Position numbers and translations under genes: made by a program | NCBI GenBank assembly: GCA_950097015.1 | Contig: CATNEN010000038.1 | Span: 21,161,001 to 21,225,000, forward strand | DNA from: Macrostomum hystrix | Taxonomy: Eukaryota > Platyhelminthes > Macrostomidae | Length of the DNA stretch: 64,000 nucleotides | Reading direction: 5' to 3' | Notes under the pieces: generated by a model | What the model was told of the DNA's origin: nothing | The model's database searches: none | What the model saw: only the letters and a program-made list of their open reading frames with translations | Part shown: piece after piece, positions 45,355 through 54,989 of the stretch | How the letters are laid out: each line of letters starts with the position of its first letter | Position numbering within the stretch: the stretch's first letter is position 1

Positions 45355-46085
45355 AGAAACTAGAATGCACTAGACTAAACCAGAATAAACTAGAACACAC
45401 TAGAATACACTAGACTAAACCAGAATAAACTAGAATACACTAGAATACACTAGACTAAACCAGAATAAACTAGAACACACTAGACTAAACCAGAATAAAC
45501 TAGAACACACTAGACTAAACCAGAATAAACTAGAACACACTAGACTAAACCAGAATAAACTAGAACACACTAGAATACACTAGACTAGACCAGAATAAAC
45601 TAGAACACACTATAGAATACACTAGACTAAACCAGAATAAACTAGAATACACTAGACTAAACCAGAATAAACTAGAACACACTAGAATACACTAGACTGA
45701 ACCAGAATAAACTAGAACACACTAGAATACACTAGACTAAACCAGAATAAACTAGAACACATTAGAATACACTAGACTAAACCAGAATAAACTAGAACAC
45801 ACTAGAATACACTAGACTAAACCAGAATAAACTAGGATACACTAGAATACACTAGAATACACTAGAATACACTAGACTAAACCAGAATAAACTAGAATAC
45901 ACTAGACTAAACCAGAATAAACTAGAACACACTAGAATACACTAGACTGAACCAGAATAATCTAGAACACATTAGAATACACTAGACTAAACCAGAATAA
46001 TCTAGAACACATTAGAATACACTAGAATACAAAAATACACTAGAGTACACTAGAGCAGTCTAGAATACTCTAGAATACACTAGAG
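45355..46085. repeat. hierarchical 10-bp to 40-bp minisatellite
   Basis: Built from related decamers (ACTAGAATAC, ACTAGACTAA, ACCAGAATAA, ACTAGAACAC), mostly arranged as 30- or 40-bp higher-order units. Decamers shorten and drift towards the right, and the array overlaps the stop codon of the GT15-like exon. Confidence 0.93.
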
Positions 46086-46385
46086 TCGCATGAGGGCAGC
46101 AGACACTGTATGGTTCAGAACTGGCGCGATGACCCTCGGAGGTATGCTGGGATCGCCATGGACGTAGCCGACATCAGTAAAGCGAACAATTCTTTCAGGC
46201 GGCATGAAAATACTCAGAGCCAGGGTTTTGATAGGTGCGTCACCCCACCTGTACCTGTAGATGCCGCCCAGGTGATCAATATAGTCAGCAAATCTGCGGT
46301 ACTCCTCCGACATCCAGATGCGAGTGCTGGCCACCTCGAAGTTGTTGAAGAAGCAATAGTCGGCCGGAATTCGATTGAAAAATTG
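46080..46385 (-). CDS. GT15 (KRE2/MNT1-type) mannosyltransferase-like, terminal exon only
   Basis: Minus-strand frame of 101 codons after a plausible ag acceptor at 46386-46387; an in-frame TGA lies just upstream. It reads FNRIPADYCFFNNFEVAST, then GGIYRYRWGDAPIKTLALS and IVRFTDVGYVHGDP, which match the core of fungal Golgi alpha-1,2-mannosyltransferases (YCHFWSNFEI, RWGDAP, DIGYxH). Those enzymes add mannose from GDP-mannose to glycans. I found no preceding exon within the 2.2 kb upstream on the minus strand, so this may be the end of a gene with a long intron, or an orphan exon. The TAG stop is the junction with the 45.4-46.1 kb minisatellite. Confidence 0.75.
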   Translation of the reverse strand, partial: QFFNRIPADYCFFNNFEVASTRIWMSEEYRRFADYIDHLGGIYRYRWGDAPIKTLALSIFMPPERIVRFTDVGYVHGDPSIPPRVIAPVLNHTVSAALMRL

Positions 46386-47223
46386 CTTTCAGAAAATTTT
46401 CTTGCAGAAAGTTTGCTTGCCGAAGATTGCTTGTTGAAGTTTGCTTGCCGAGCTACATGTGGTTTGGTTGTTGTTGACATAAGGTAATTCGAGTAGGCGT
46501 AGCTATTTGTTCATAAATCAATTCGAATGAAGTATTACAAATGCACGCGGGTAGGATAGAGTAAGAAAAAAATGGCAAAAACATTTTACACCACACAGCG
46601 CGAGAGAGACAAAGCTGGGCACAAGCAGCACAAGGTGGCGGGGTGGGTGTCTGGGGTGGGTGTTTTCACCCAATCAGCGAGCGCCGATCGGACACTAAAG
46701 ACCACACTACACAGAAAGCAAACTTTTTGCAAGCCAAATTCATGGACCCTTGGATGACAGACCAACTTGTCGTTAGCTGACTGCGACAGGGCAATCGGTT
46801 TTCTACTTGCGGACCAGTTGTCTTTTATTTAACTTTTAATCACCTAAAATCAAATGCTGTTTTTGCCTCTCGCTGTGTTGTTGATTCTGTATACACAGTT
46901 CAATTCTATGACCTTCTAATACACCACTTGTGCCGGGTTTGCACCACGAATTCTATAATATATATTACCCAGACGTGCCACTCCTACATCATCAAATTTA
47001 AGGCTGACAGTGACATAACATGTAGACAACTTATTCGTTTTCCAACCAATTTCAGCATATTTTCACCCCATTTGAGCAGACTGGCAGGCTTGTCAGTTGG
47101 TTGAACTCTCTTTAAAACACAACTCGGGGACAAGCTTCTCCATGCTTAGTGGCAAATTTCTTCCCTGTCAAGGTGCCGTTGAAATTACGAGATAGTCAGC
47201 GACGATTAAACAGTGTGATCTCG
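46386..47223. other. upstream of GT15-like exon, no further exon found
   Basis: I looked for the N-terminal part of the family on the minus strand and saw no matching frame. Confidence 0.4.
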
Positions 47224-47236
47224 TGCACAGCGTCGT
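47224..47236. repeat. SINE target-site duplication, left
   Basis: TGCACAGCGTCGT, repeated perfectly at 47605-47617. Confidence 0.92.
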
Positions 47237-47604
47237 GGGAAGGGCCGGTGGCAGAGCGGTTAACGCGTTTTCCTCTCGCAACAATGTCCCTAGGCTCAAT
47301 TCCGCGGCGAGGCCACATTTATTTGGGGCGCAGCCACAAAGAGAAGGCTTGGTGCACATTTACACCCTTGAGGGCCAACCTCCAAGGCACAGTGAGAGTG
47401 TACACTGCCTGACGTCGATGTGAAAGTTAGGGCAGATGTACACACCTGTGTGAGCGTGTGCCTGCGTACAGTATATGAATGCGTGTGTGCTTAGGATTAA
47501 TCGAAAAGGCAGAACTGCCTCATCGCTGACTGCTGGTCTAGTGTACCAATTGATGTTGCTATTACGAACCATTGCAGCCCTCCTGCAATTTATAATAATA
47601 ATGA
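47237..47604 (+). repeat. SINE family S1, full-length copy
   Basis: tRNA-like head with GGCAGAGCGGTTAACGCG and CTCAATTCCGCGGCGAG, then the full body and (TAA)n/ATG tail. It has a perfect 13-bp target-site duplication, proving retroposition of the family. Confidence 0.93.
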
Positions 47605-47617
47605 TGCACAGCGTCGT
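47605..47617. repeat. SINE target-site duplication, right
   Basis: Perfect partner of 47224-47236. Confidence 0.92.
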
Positions 47618-48659
47618 TAACGAGACGAGGCAGCAGCTGAAGTCAGTGTTGATGGAGATTGAACTGTATATATCCGTCAGTTGTCCTGCTTTGCTCAAAT
47701 AGTGAAATTTGTCGGAATTGATTGAAAAACGAAGCAGGTGCTTATGGTCATGCTTAAATTTTCGTCCAATACCTCTGATGTCCAAAAAACTTAAAAACTT
47801 TTTCCACATTAAGTTGGTAAAAAGATATATTTCTTGTTATTCAACATCTCTGACAATATCATCCTTTTCAGCAAATGATCTTAGAAGTACATTCGAATTA
47901 TTACTGAGTTGCGTTAAAATTTAGTTAAAGAATCGATTAAAAACGCACGATTTTAGCTCGTAAGCTCTGAAGCAGAAATATAACATTATGGATAGGCTGC
48001 TTAGGGAAGAAATGAGCGAAACGGTCGAGGCGCGTAGCGTTTAAACGGCTACTATGAGAAGCTCAGATTCACCGACTCGACATGGCTGCTACCACCACAA
48101 TTAAGAAATTGCAAATCCTTTTCGATTGAGACAAAAAAGCTAAATTTTACATATATTTAAAAAAAAAGAAGTACAAAAAACTTCAGAATTATTTTGGAAA
48201 GTTTACCTTCGAAAAAAAGTTGTAATTTCAGCAAGGTATTGCCTTTCGGTAGGCCTGGTTTTACACCAATATGTGCGAGTAACAGCCTGCTTCAACGAGC
48301 TTAATCGACAGAAGATAAGTTATGCAAGAACATGAATGTCTGGCAAAAAAGATTAAGTTTTTGGGCCACAAGGGTACAGGAAAAAGCTACTAAGATAAGT
48401 TCTTGAACAGTTTTGAAAAGACTACTCAAAATGTTATAAAAGCTAGATAAAATAAACAAGAAAATATCATAACTTTGTTTAAACTCAGCTTAAACTTAAT
48501 CTTAAACTTAGCAAAATTGTTTTAATAAGCTTTCATTCGGATATTTAGTTCCTGCACAGCAATTATATTTGCGTGCTCAAGGATATAATACACTTATTCT
48601 AACTTTTCAGATCGCAAATCAGTAAAAAACGCAGCATTCAATATTTTTGTGTTTAATTT
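47618..48659. other. intergenic, AT-rich
   Basis: No coding region or recognisable element seen. Confidence 0.5.
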
Positions 48660-49433
48660 TTAATTTGGAATCGAGGACTTGACAAATTTCAGCCACTGTC
48701 GCAGGTCGTTAGGGTCGGAACCCTGCAGCTGCACCGTGGCGTCGAAGTACGGCATGATGACGCACTCGAGCCTTCCCGGATGCCAGTAGAATCCAACGCA
48801 ATCAGGTCCGAATGTGTAGCAGTTGACGGTGCAGTCAAACACACTCGGAATGCCGCGGTACCTAATGGAGCATCCGGGATCGGGTTGGTCGTACTCGACG
48901 ATTTCGGCGCGATCGAATTTGAATTTGGCCGGATTGACATTACGCACGCTCGAGTCAAGGTAGCAGCGAAATGTGTGTTTTTCATTGCAGCTCGAGTCTC
49001 TCAGTCGAAAATTACTGTTGTGCACATTTGCGCAGTCCTGTAAAAGCGCGTTATTAGGCTCGCCGCTTGAGAAGTATCCATCGGTTTCAGAGGTGACCTG
49101 GCCATCTTTCATCCACACCCAACCGCTCTTGTTTAAGCTTCTTTCGTACAGAGCATCGGTCAGACCAACCCACCAGTTGCCATGGCTGGAGACCGCGCCA
49201 CTGGATTTGATGGCGTCAAATACAGGCTTGCTGATCATCTCAGCTCCGATGGCGTGACAGGCCTTCACAGCCTCACAGAATGTCACGAGTGTACTGTTGA
49301 GGTCGGTGACACACCAAGGGTTGCCTCCATCACCGACTTTTGGTATGGAAATTGTTCCGATCGGACACGCGTGCAGCTGAGAAACCACAGCTAGAATGAG
49401 AAACAAAGTTTCAAAGTCAAATCTAAAACTCAT
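48660..49433 (-). CDS. secreted C-type-lectin + PAN/apple-like protein 1
   Basis: 257 aa in one exon. A hydrophobic signal peptide (about 1-22, LFLILAVVSQLHA) precedes a C-type-lectin-like domain (about 25-160): WCVTDLNST, then CHAIGAEMISKPVFDAIK, NWWVGLTDAL, GWVWMKDGQVT and the EPN calcium/sugar motif in SGEPNNALLQDC, then SCNEKHTFRC. The WND motif is replaced by LRDSSC. A second cysteine region (about 175-250, GCSIRY, VNCYTFGPDCVGFYWHP) has PAN/apple-like spacing. The predicted role is secreted recognition or adhesion; sugar specificity is unknown. A TATA-like TATTTAAATA lies about 70 bp upstream (49498-49507). It belongs to a four-gene array and is most similar to the copy at 51529. Confidence 0.85.
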   Translation of the reverse strand: MSFRFDFETLFLILAVVSQLHACPIGTISIPKVGDGGNPWCVTDLNSTLVTFCEAVKACHAIGAEMISKPVFDAIKSSGAVSSHGNWWVGLTDALYERSLNKSGWVWMKDGQVTSETDGYFSSGEPNNALLQDCANVHNSNFRLRDSSCNEKHTFRCYLDSSVRNVNPAKFKFDRAEIVEYDQPDPGCSIRYRGIPSVFDCTVNCYTFGPDCVGFYWHPGRLECVIMPYFDATVQLQGSDPNDLRQWLKFVKSSIPN

Positions 49434-49939
49434 ATTAATAGGCGCTGCACTAAAAGTTTTATTGCTAAAAGAATTCTGTTGAGATACACTATGAAAGGAG
49501 TATTTAAATAGTGATTTGACTCGTGCTAGTAGCTACAGGCTCTTAGATGCATTGCAGTTAATGATCTGGCCGGGAATCGTCCGTCGCATGGTAACGCATG
49601 ACAAATATGAGTTTTCCGTTTCCCAGAAACCCATCCACCAGTCGATTGTTTGCACTGGTGGGTTTGAGAACCGTGTTTTTTCTGCCTTCTGGCTTCCTGT
49701 CATGCCGGACCAACGAGTTGCTTTATTCCTAAAGTCTCGAAATCGATTCTAGCTGTCGACAATTCATTTCTCGATGCATTTAAAAGATAGCCACAACGGC
49801 TTCTATAGCTTTAGTGGACAGGAAACCGGATAAAGACTTTATGCTAGTTTGCCTCTGACATCCTAGAAATGCAGTCACTCTGCGAGCGATGCCACGAAAA
49901 ATTTTTCTCGATTTACAGTAAAAAGACTAGGGGCTTTTT
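49434..49939. other. upstream of lectin 1; no further gene
   Basis: Contains the TATA-like element just upstream. Nothing else recognised. Confidence 0.45.
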
Positions 49940-50280
49940 TAATTACTAAATGTTTCTTTTTCTGCATCTCCTTAAATACTCAACCAATCTTCATGAACAT
50001 GCAGAGCATGGGCTATCCGTTCTATCCGATGAAACGGCTGCCAGAACCACAAAACATCCAGCATCGTCGAGATATTCAACGATTGTGTCTGGTGACAAAA
50101 ACCAGTTAAAAGTTAGTTCATCGTAGTTCATAGTTCAAAGTGCGGAAAACTTTTATTCAGATGGTGGACTCTCACGAGAATCGGTCATTCGGTTTGGGAG
50201 CTATCGTGAAGTAGGCACGATCTCAGTGCGTTTTTAAAACACCCCTTGGTCTTTCACAGTGGGAAATAGCATAGTCTTTC
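49940..50280. repeat. dispersed repeat R1, left part, split by Merlin element
   Basis: R1 sequence (GATGAAACGGCTGCCAGAAC, CCAGCATCGTCGAGATATTC, CGGTCATTCGGTTTGGGAGC) runs to the Merlin element and resumes after it (TGGTCTTTCTACTGTTAAAG). Confidence 0.8.
50272..50280. repeat. Merlin target-site duplication, left
   Basis: TAGTCTTTC; the partner at 50901-50909 is TGGTCTTTC, one mismatch in 9 bp. An empty-site relative in R1 at 5299-5307 reads TTGTCTTTC. Confidence 0.85.
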
Positions 50281-50900
50281 GGCAATTTTGCAGTTTCGCA
50301 CGTTTGATTATTTTTATTTTCCAAATGGTGCAAGAACGTGTTACACGTCATTTGGGCAGTGTTTGCTCGGGATGATCGAGCGTGGTTCCAACCGCTGCAT
50401 GATGGTGGCTGTTCCGGACAGGTCGGCGGCAACTCTTCTGCCAATAATTGCCCGTCATGTGCTTCCTGGCAGACGGATCATCACGGACCATCGGATCATC
50501 AAGCCTATAACCAACTGGCCAACCATGTGACTGTCAATCACCGGCTCAACTTCGTGGACCCCAACAATCCAATGGTCCATACCAACATCATTGAAGGCAA
50601 ATGGGCCCATGTCAAGGCCAGACTGCGGTCCATGAATGGAACATCAAAGGCGCTATTCGAGACACACCTAGAAGAGTTTCTCTGGCGCCGGTGCTTCCCG
50701 CGGAAGATCTTCGGGAATCTTCTATTCTGGGTGGCTCACTACTACCCCGTGTAATTGGTGCAGACTCTGAGGTTTCTAGCATGTGTCTGACTGTCTCTTG
50801 TTGTCTCCTGTTGCATTTTGTTATGTTGTATTTCGTTATGTATCCTTCTGAAACGATTTAAAATTAAAAATAATTAAACGTGCGAAACTGCAAGATTGCC
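50281..50900 (+). mobile_element. internally deleted Merlin (IS1016/ISXO2-like) DNA transposon
   Basis: 620 bp with 29-bp inverted termini, GGCAATTTTGCAGTTTCGCA at the left and its inverse at the right (two mismatches by eye), and a 9-bp near-perfect duplication. Inside, one plus frame reads IERGSNRCMMVAVPDRSA and another, after a shift near 50485, VTVNHRLNFVDPNN, VHTNIIEGKWAHVKARL and LEEFLWRRCF, the ISXO2-like catalytic region of Merlin transposases (acidic triad end in IEG). The N-terminal part is missing and the frame is broken, so it is non-autonomous. Confidence 0.92.
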
Positions 50901-50909
50901 TGGTCTTTC
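50901..50909. repeat. Merlin target-site duplication, right
   Basis: TGGTCTTTC, partner of 50272-50280. Confidence 0.85.
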
Positions 50910-51528
50910 TACTGTTAAAGAGGCCTGCTATGCATCAAACGATAAAGCGATTTGCTTTTGTAGCAAGCTAATCGTGGAGCTACTATCAACATCGCCTTAA
51001 AGAGACGGCATTCCGTTGCGATGACGTATAGGAACGCACTGGAAAATCGATATCAAAGAGACTTTATTCGACAAATCTTCCCACAATAGCCCATAGGTTA
51101 CGAAATTAAATATATGCCGACAAAATGTGCTTGTCTTAAAATCACTGATTGCAAGAAAAATGCTTGATGATAAGCTCAATTTGTTCGTTTATTAAGTAAT
51201 TTTAACGATGGCAAAAAATCAGTAGCATCTACGTTTTGTTACACTATCATTTGCATTTTAAGTCTTTAGCAAATTATGTTTATTTTTCCTTATTTACGAG
51301 CTATTATGTTTATTACGTTTAATATGTTTATTAAATAACCTAACCTGTTCTAAAACTCATTTGCAAATAAACTCTCAAAATTATGCGGTTTGTGTATCTA
51401 CTTTAAAAAGGTGCAATACTTGTCCAGATCACAGATAATATATAATCTGTTATATATTATCTGTGGTCCAGATACTTGTCCAGATCGTTCAGTCAATAAG
51501 AGCGCTATTATCAACAAGCTGCGGAAAA
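50910..51528. other. intergenic between Merlin and lectin 2
   Basis: Contains a near-palindrome around 51430-51470 (ACAGATAATATATAATCTG and TATATATTATCTG). No gene seen. Confidence 0.5.
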
Positions 51529-52302
51529 CTAGGCTTTTACAAATTTCAGCCACTGTCGCAGGTCGTTAGGGTCGGAACCCTGCAGCTGCACCGTGGCGTC
51601 GAAGTACGGCATGATGACGCACTCGAGCCTTCCCGGATGCCAGTAGAATCCAACGCAATCAGGTCCGAATGTGTAGCAGTTGACGGTGCAGTCAAACACA
51701 CTCGGAATGCCGCTGTACCTAATGGAGCATCCGGGATCGGGTTGGTCGTACTCGACGATTTCGGCGCGATCGAATGTGAATTTCGCCGGATTGACATTAC
51801 GGACGCTCGAGTCAAGGTAGCAGCGAAATGTGTGTTTTTCATTGCAGCTCGAGTCTTTAAATTGAAAGCCAGTCGTGAACACACTTGCGCAGTCCTGTAA
51901 AAACACGTTATTAGGCTCGCCGCTTGAGAAGTATCCATCGGTTTCAGAGGTGACCTGGCCATCTTTCATCCACACCCAACCGCTCTTGTTTAAGCCTCTT
52001 TCGTACAGAGCATCGGTCAGACCGACCCACCAGTTGCCATTGCTGGAGACCGCGCCACTGGATTTGATGGCGTCAAATACAGGCTTGCTGATCATCTCAG
52101 CTCCGATGGCGTGACAGGCCTTCACAGCCTCACAGAATGTCACGAGTGTACTGTTGAGATCGGTAACACACCATGTCATGTTGCTGCTACCAATTGCTGG
52201 AGTGGTTCCATTTGGACAGCCTTGGGACTGAGAAACGGATAGCAATATCAGAATTAGGAACAGAACTGCAGCGTTTTTCATGAACTGCTCTTGCTGTGCC
52301 AT
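51529..52302 (-). CDS. secreted C-type-lectin + PAN/apple-like protein 2
   Basis: 257 aa, single exon. The first methionine at 52302 precedes an alternative start seven residues in (MKNAAVLFLILILLSVSQSQ) that gives a more typical signal peptide. From about residue 42 it is nearly identical to protein 1. The differences cluster just after the EPN motif (EPNNVFLQDCASVFTTGFQF here, EPNNALLQDCANVHNSNFRL there), in the loop that contacts ligand in C-type lectins; the PAN-like half is almost unchanged. A minus-strand TATA-like TATATAG lies near 52396-52403, about 95 bp upstream. Predicted secreted lectin, recent duplicate of 48660-49433. Confidence 0.86.
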   Translation of the reverse strand: MAQQEQFMKNAAVLFLILILLSVSQSQGCPNGTTPAIGSSNMTWCVTDLNSTLVTFCEAVKACHAIGAEMISKPVFDAIKSSGAVSSNGNWWVGLTDALYERGLNKSGWVWMKDGQVTSETDGYFSSGEPNNVFLQDCASVFTTGFQFKDSSCNEKHTFRCYLDSSVRNVNPAKFTFDRAEIVEYDQPDPGCSIRYSGIPSVFDCTVNCYTFGPDCVGFYWHPGRLECVIMPYFDATVQLQGSDPNDLRQWLKFVKA

Positions 52303-53442
52303 TCTAAAATAGCGCTGTGCTGATGTCGCGTCTTTGCGTCTCTGGACAGAGCAAACTTCAACTCAAATAGTTCTGCCCAATTGATGCTTTTTCTAGCTAT
52401 ATACTGTCGTATCAGAAATTTTCCAAGAATTGTTTTTTCAGAAAAACTAACGAAGCTTTAAGTCTCTTTTTTCCACGCAGGAGTGAAAAGTATTCAGAAT
52501 CGTTTATTTGGATTCGGATAAACGTAGGTGGCATGTCATATCCTGCTAAGTATATCGATTGCAGCACCAATCAATATAGGTGAAGACAGCTCATTTAAAC
52601 TTGTTTCACGCATCAGATCATCATCGCACGGATATGGTTCAGCAACGCTACGCCTGTCAGCGAGAAAATGTGCATTTGGATTGTGACGCATCATTGTTTA
52701 GTAGAAGGGGGTAGTTGAGAGTTATTTAGTGAATAGGCTACCAATAACTGGCCACCGTGAGCTGGCAATGCGTCTGTTTGATAATGATAGATAATTTTAT
52801 TAATCAATAGTGTATTTCACTCACGTAAAATTTCATAAAGCTACATTTGTTTTAATTTTACGAGTATATCGAAAAGTAAATTGATGACGTCAAAAGCGTC
52901 TTCTTGTTTAACACTAGGTGGAGCGAGCTGTACCTTACTACGACAAGACGCACTTAATTATTTAGGGTGCCAGTGCCAGTATATTTTACTTATATGAAGA
53001 TAACGCTTTAAAGGACCAGTGGGACCTGAATTGAGGCATCGGTAAGCCTATATGCTATTCGAGTTCTTCCACATGCAACAAGCAGAATGGCATTCCACAC
53101 AGTTGATTTTACTTCATGTCAAATTAGCCATGATCGAAGAGTGCCATGGCGACTTGGCATGCAGCCCTAATTAGTCCAACCCGATAGGTAGAGCTTCATT
53201 TTGAGTTATTTTTGTCGCGTCATAACTTCTGAATGAAATGACCAAAGTGCACGCAACTAAATTCATTGGAAATAAGAGATGTGACGCTATTAAATGACAC
53301 CAAATTTGCACTTGCAGATGCTCTGGGATCGAACTCGAACTTTCTGGACACCACTCGTAAAACGAGTTTTATTGAATTGAATTTACCTTTATTATATCAC
53401 AATATTGGTTAATGAATTTTTGCATTTGTGACGTCTCTTTCA
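52303..53442. other. intergenic between lectin pairs
   Basis: AT-rich; I see no gene or element with confidence. Confidence 0.5.
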
Positions 53443-54225
53443 TCATTCCGTGCGCAAATACTTCACCCACTGCATCATCTCCAAAGTGTTAGCGGAAAAC
53501 GCCGAGACGTTCAACGGCAGTGTGGCGTCGAAGTAGCGGAGCAGAGCGCACTGCTTCCGGATCGGGTGCCAGTAGAATCCGACGCAGTCACCGAACTCGT
53601 ACTGAAGACAGGTCAGGGTGCAGCTGAAACTACTAGTAGTAGTAGCCGCAGCGTGGATCCAGCAGCCGGGGTCGGGCTGCTGACGAGCGCGGATTTCCAC
53701 CAGCTCAAATTTGCCACCATCAGGTCTCGAGGTAGCGCGGGCGGCCGTTGTCGGATCCGAGTAGCAGTAGAAAGCATTTCCGGCTTCACAGTTTTCATCC
53801 CTTAACTGCTTTAAATTCCCTGTTGTAGTCATACAGTCTTGGTTGAACTGATCATTCGGTTCGTTGTTATTGAAGTAACTCTCTCGACCGTCAGTGACTT
53901 GTCCGTTCTTGGCCCATACCCAGCCATCTGCAGAAATGCCTCTTTCGTTCAGAGCGTCAACCAGACCAACCCACCACTGCCCAGCTGTAACAAGTTCGCT
54001 GCTCTTCATGGCCTCGTACACCGACTTGCTTATCATCTCCATGCCATTCTCGTGGCACGTCTTCACAGCGTGGCAGAACGTCTTTGAAGTGTCGAATCTC
54101 TTCACGCACCAGGTCGAGGCACCCTGCACAACCTGAATTGCGTCAGCATCGCAAGATGCATCAATCAGAGCAGTAAATTCGTTGGCAAATAGAAATGCCA
54201 AAATCAAGATAAACTGTTTCGGCAT
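53443..54225 (-). CDS. secreted C-type-lectin + PAN/apple-like protein 3
   Basis: 260 aa, single exon, with a signal peptide (MPKQFILILAFLFANEFTAL). The lectin domain has CHENGMEMISKSVYEAMK, QWWVGLVDALNERG, GWVWAKNGQVT, then the calcium-ligand NNNEPNDQFNQDC and LRDENCEAGNAFYCY. The PAN-like C-terminus reads DPGCWI, CLQYEFGDCVGFYWHP and CALLRYFDA. It is closer to protein 4 than to 1 or 2, so the array looks like two duplicated pairs. Function is predicted secreted carbohydrate or glycoconjugate binding. Confidence 0.85.
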   Translation of the reverse strand: MPKQFILILAFLFANEFTALIDASCDADAIQVVQGASTWCVKRFDTSKTFCHAVKTCHENGMEMISKSVYEAMKSSELVTAGQWWVGLVDALNERGISADGWVWAKNGQVTDGRESYFNNNEPNDQFNQDCMTTTGNLKQLRDENCEAGNAFYCYSDPTTAARATSRPDGGKFELVEIRARQQPDPGCWIHAAATTTSSFSCTLTCLQYEFGDCVGFYWHPIRKQCALLRYFDATLPLNVSAFSANTLEMMQWVKYLRTE

Positions 54226-54989
54226 GCTTAATCTTGATGCTTTTTTGCTTTCGAAAAATCTGTCGATTTTACAGATTATCTGGATCCGTCTTAAACTTCT
54301 TCCACTGGCGAATTTTCTAGCAGAACTTTTGTCTTAACTGGCTTAAATCAAGAAATTCCAGGATGTAACTCATAGTCAGTCGCGAAGGCTACAAAAGAGG
54401 TAGTTTTCCATCTTTTCAGGAGGAAATGTGCTTGGGTGGCTTGCGGCAAAGGCAGGTGAAAAACGTGTCCTGCCTTCGCTTCGACTTCCGGTAAAAAAGT
54501 CCGGAAAAGTTAACAATGGAAACTGTTTTTCTTGAGTTTAGTTTTTTGTTTGGTTTTGTCAAAACGGGCATGGATCTGTACTATAGCAGGATTCTAGCGA
54601 TGCGTTAAGACGGAAAGAAGAAAAGCTTTGTTCAGAAAGATGTGCACCAGCTTTAGGATTAGCAAAGTTATTAATAATAGAAACAAAGCAGCGTAAAACA
54701 AAAGGTTTTGTATCTGGGAGAAAAACTTTGCGAACAGCTCAGAGTAGTATCACTTGAGTAGTGTGCGAGCTTCCCGCTATTTTAGTTTTAAGTCTCACCA
54801 CACTTTAGCTTGCCTCTATAGTAAAGGTAAAGTCGAAAGTTTTAGGATAAGAAGACACTCATTCTAATTACCGGTTGCATTAAAAATCGTCATAGAAGTG
54901 CTAAAGCTCGGGGTATAGAAGGTACGAGTTAATTAATAGACGAGCGTGTTCCAGACTTATTGCTATGCAGTTTTTGCCATCAGTTATAT
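54226..54989. other. intergenic between lectins 3 and 4
   Basis: No further gene seen. Confidence 0.5.

Noticed and set aside
47360-47809. Upstream exons of the GT15 gene on the minus strand
   Set aside because: The frame here has no GT15 motif and mostly overlaps a SINE.
49516-49752. Small plus-strand gene upstream of lectin 1
   Set aside because: 78 codons with no domain; I could not support it as a gene.
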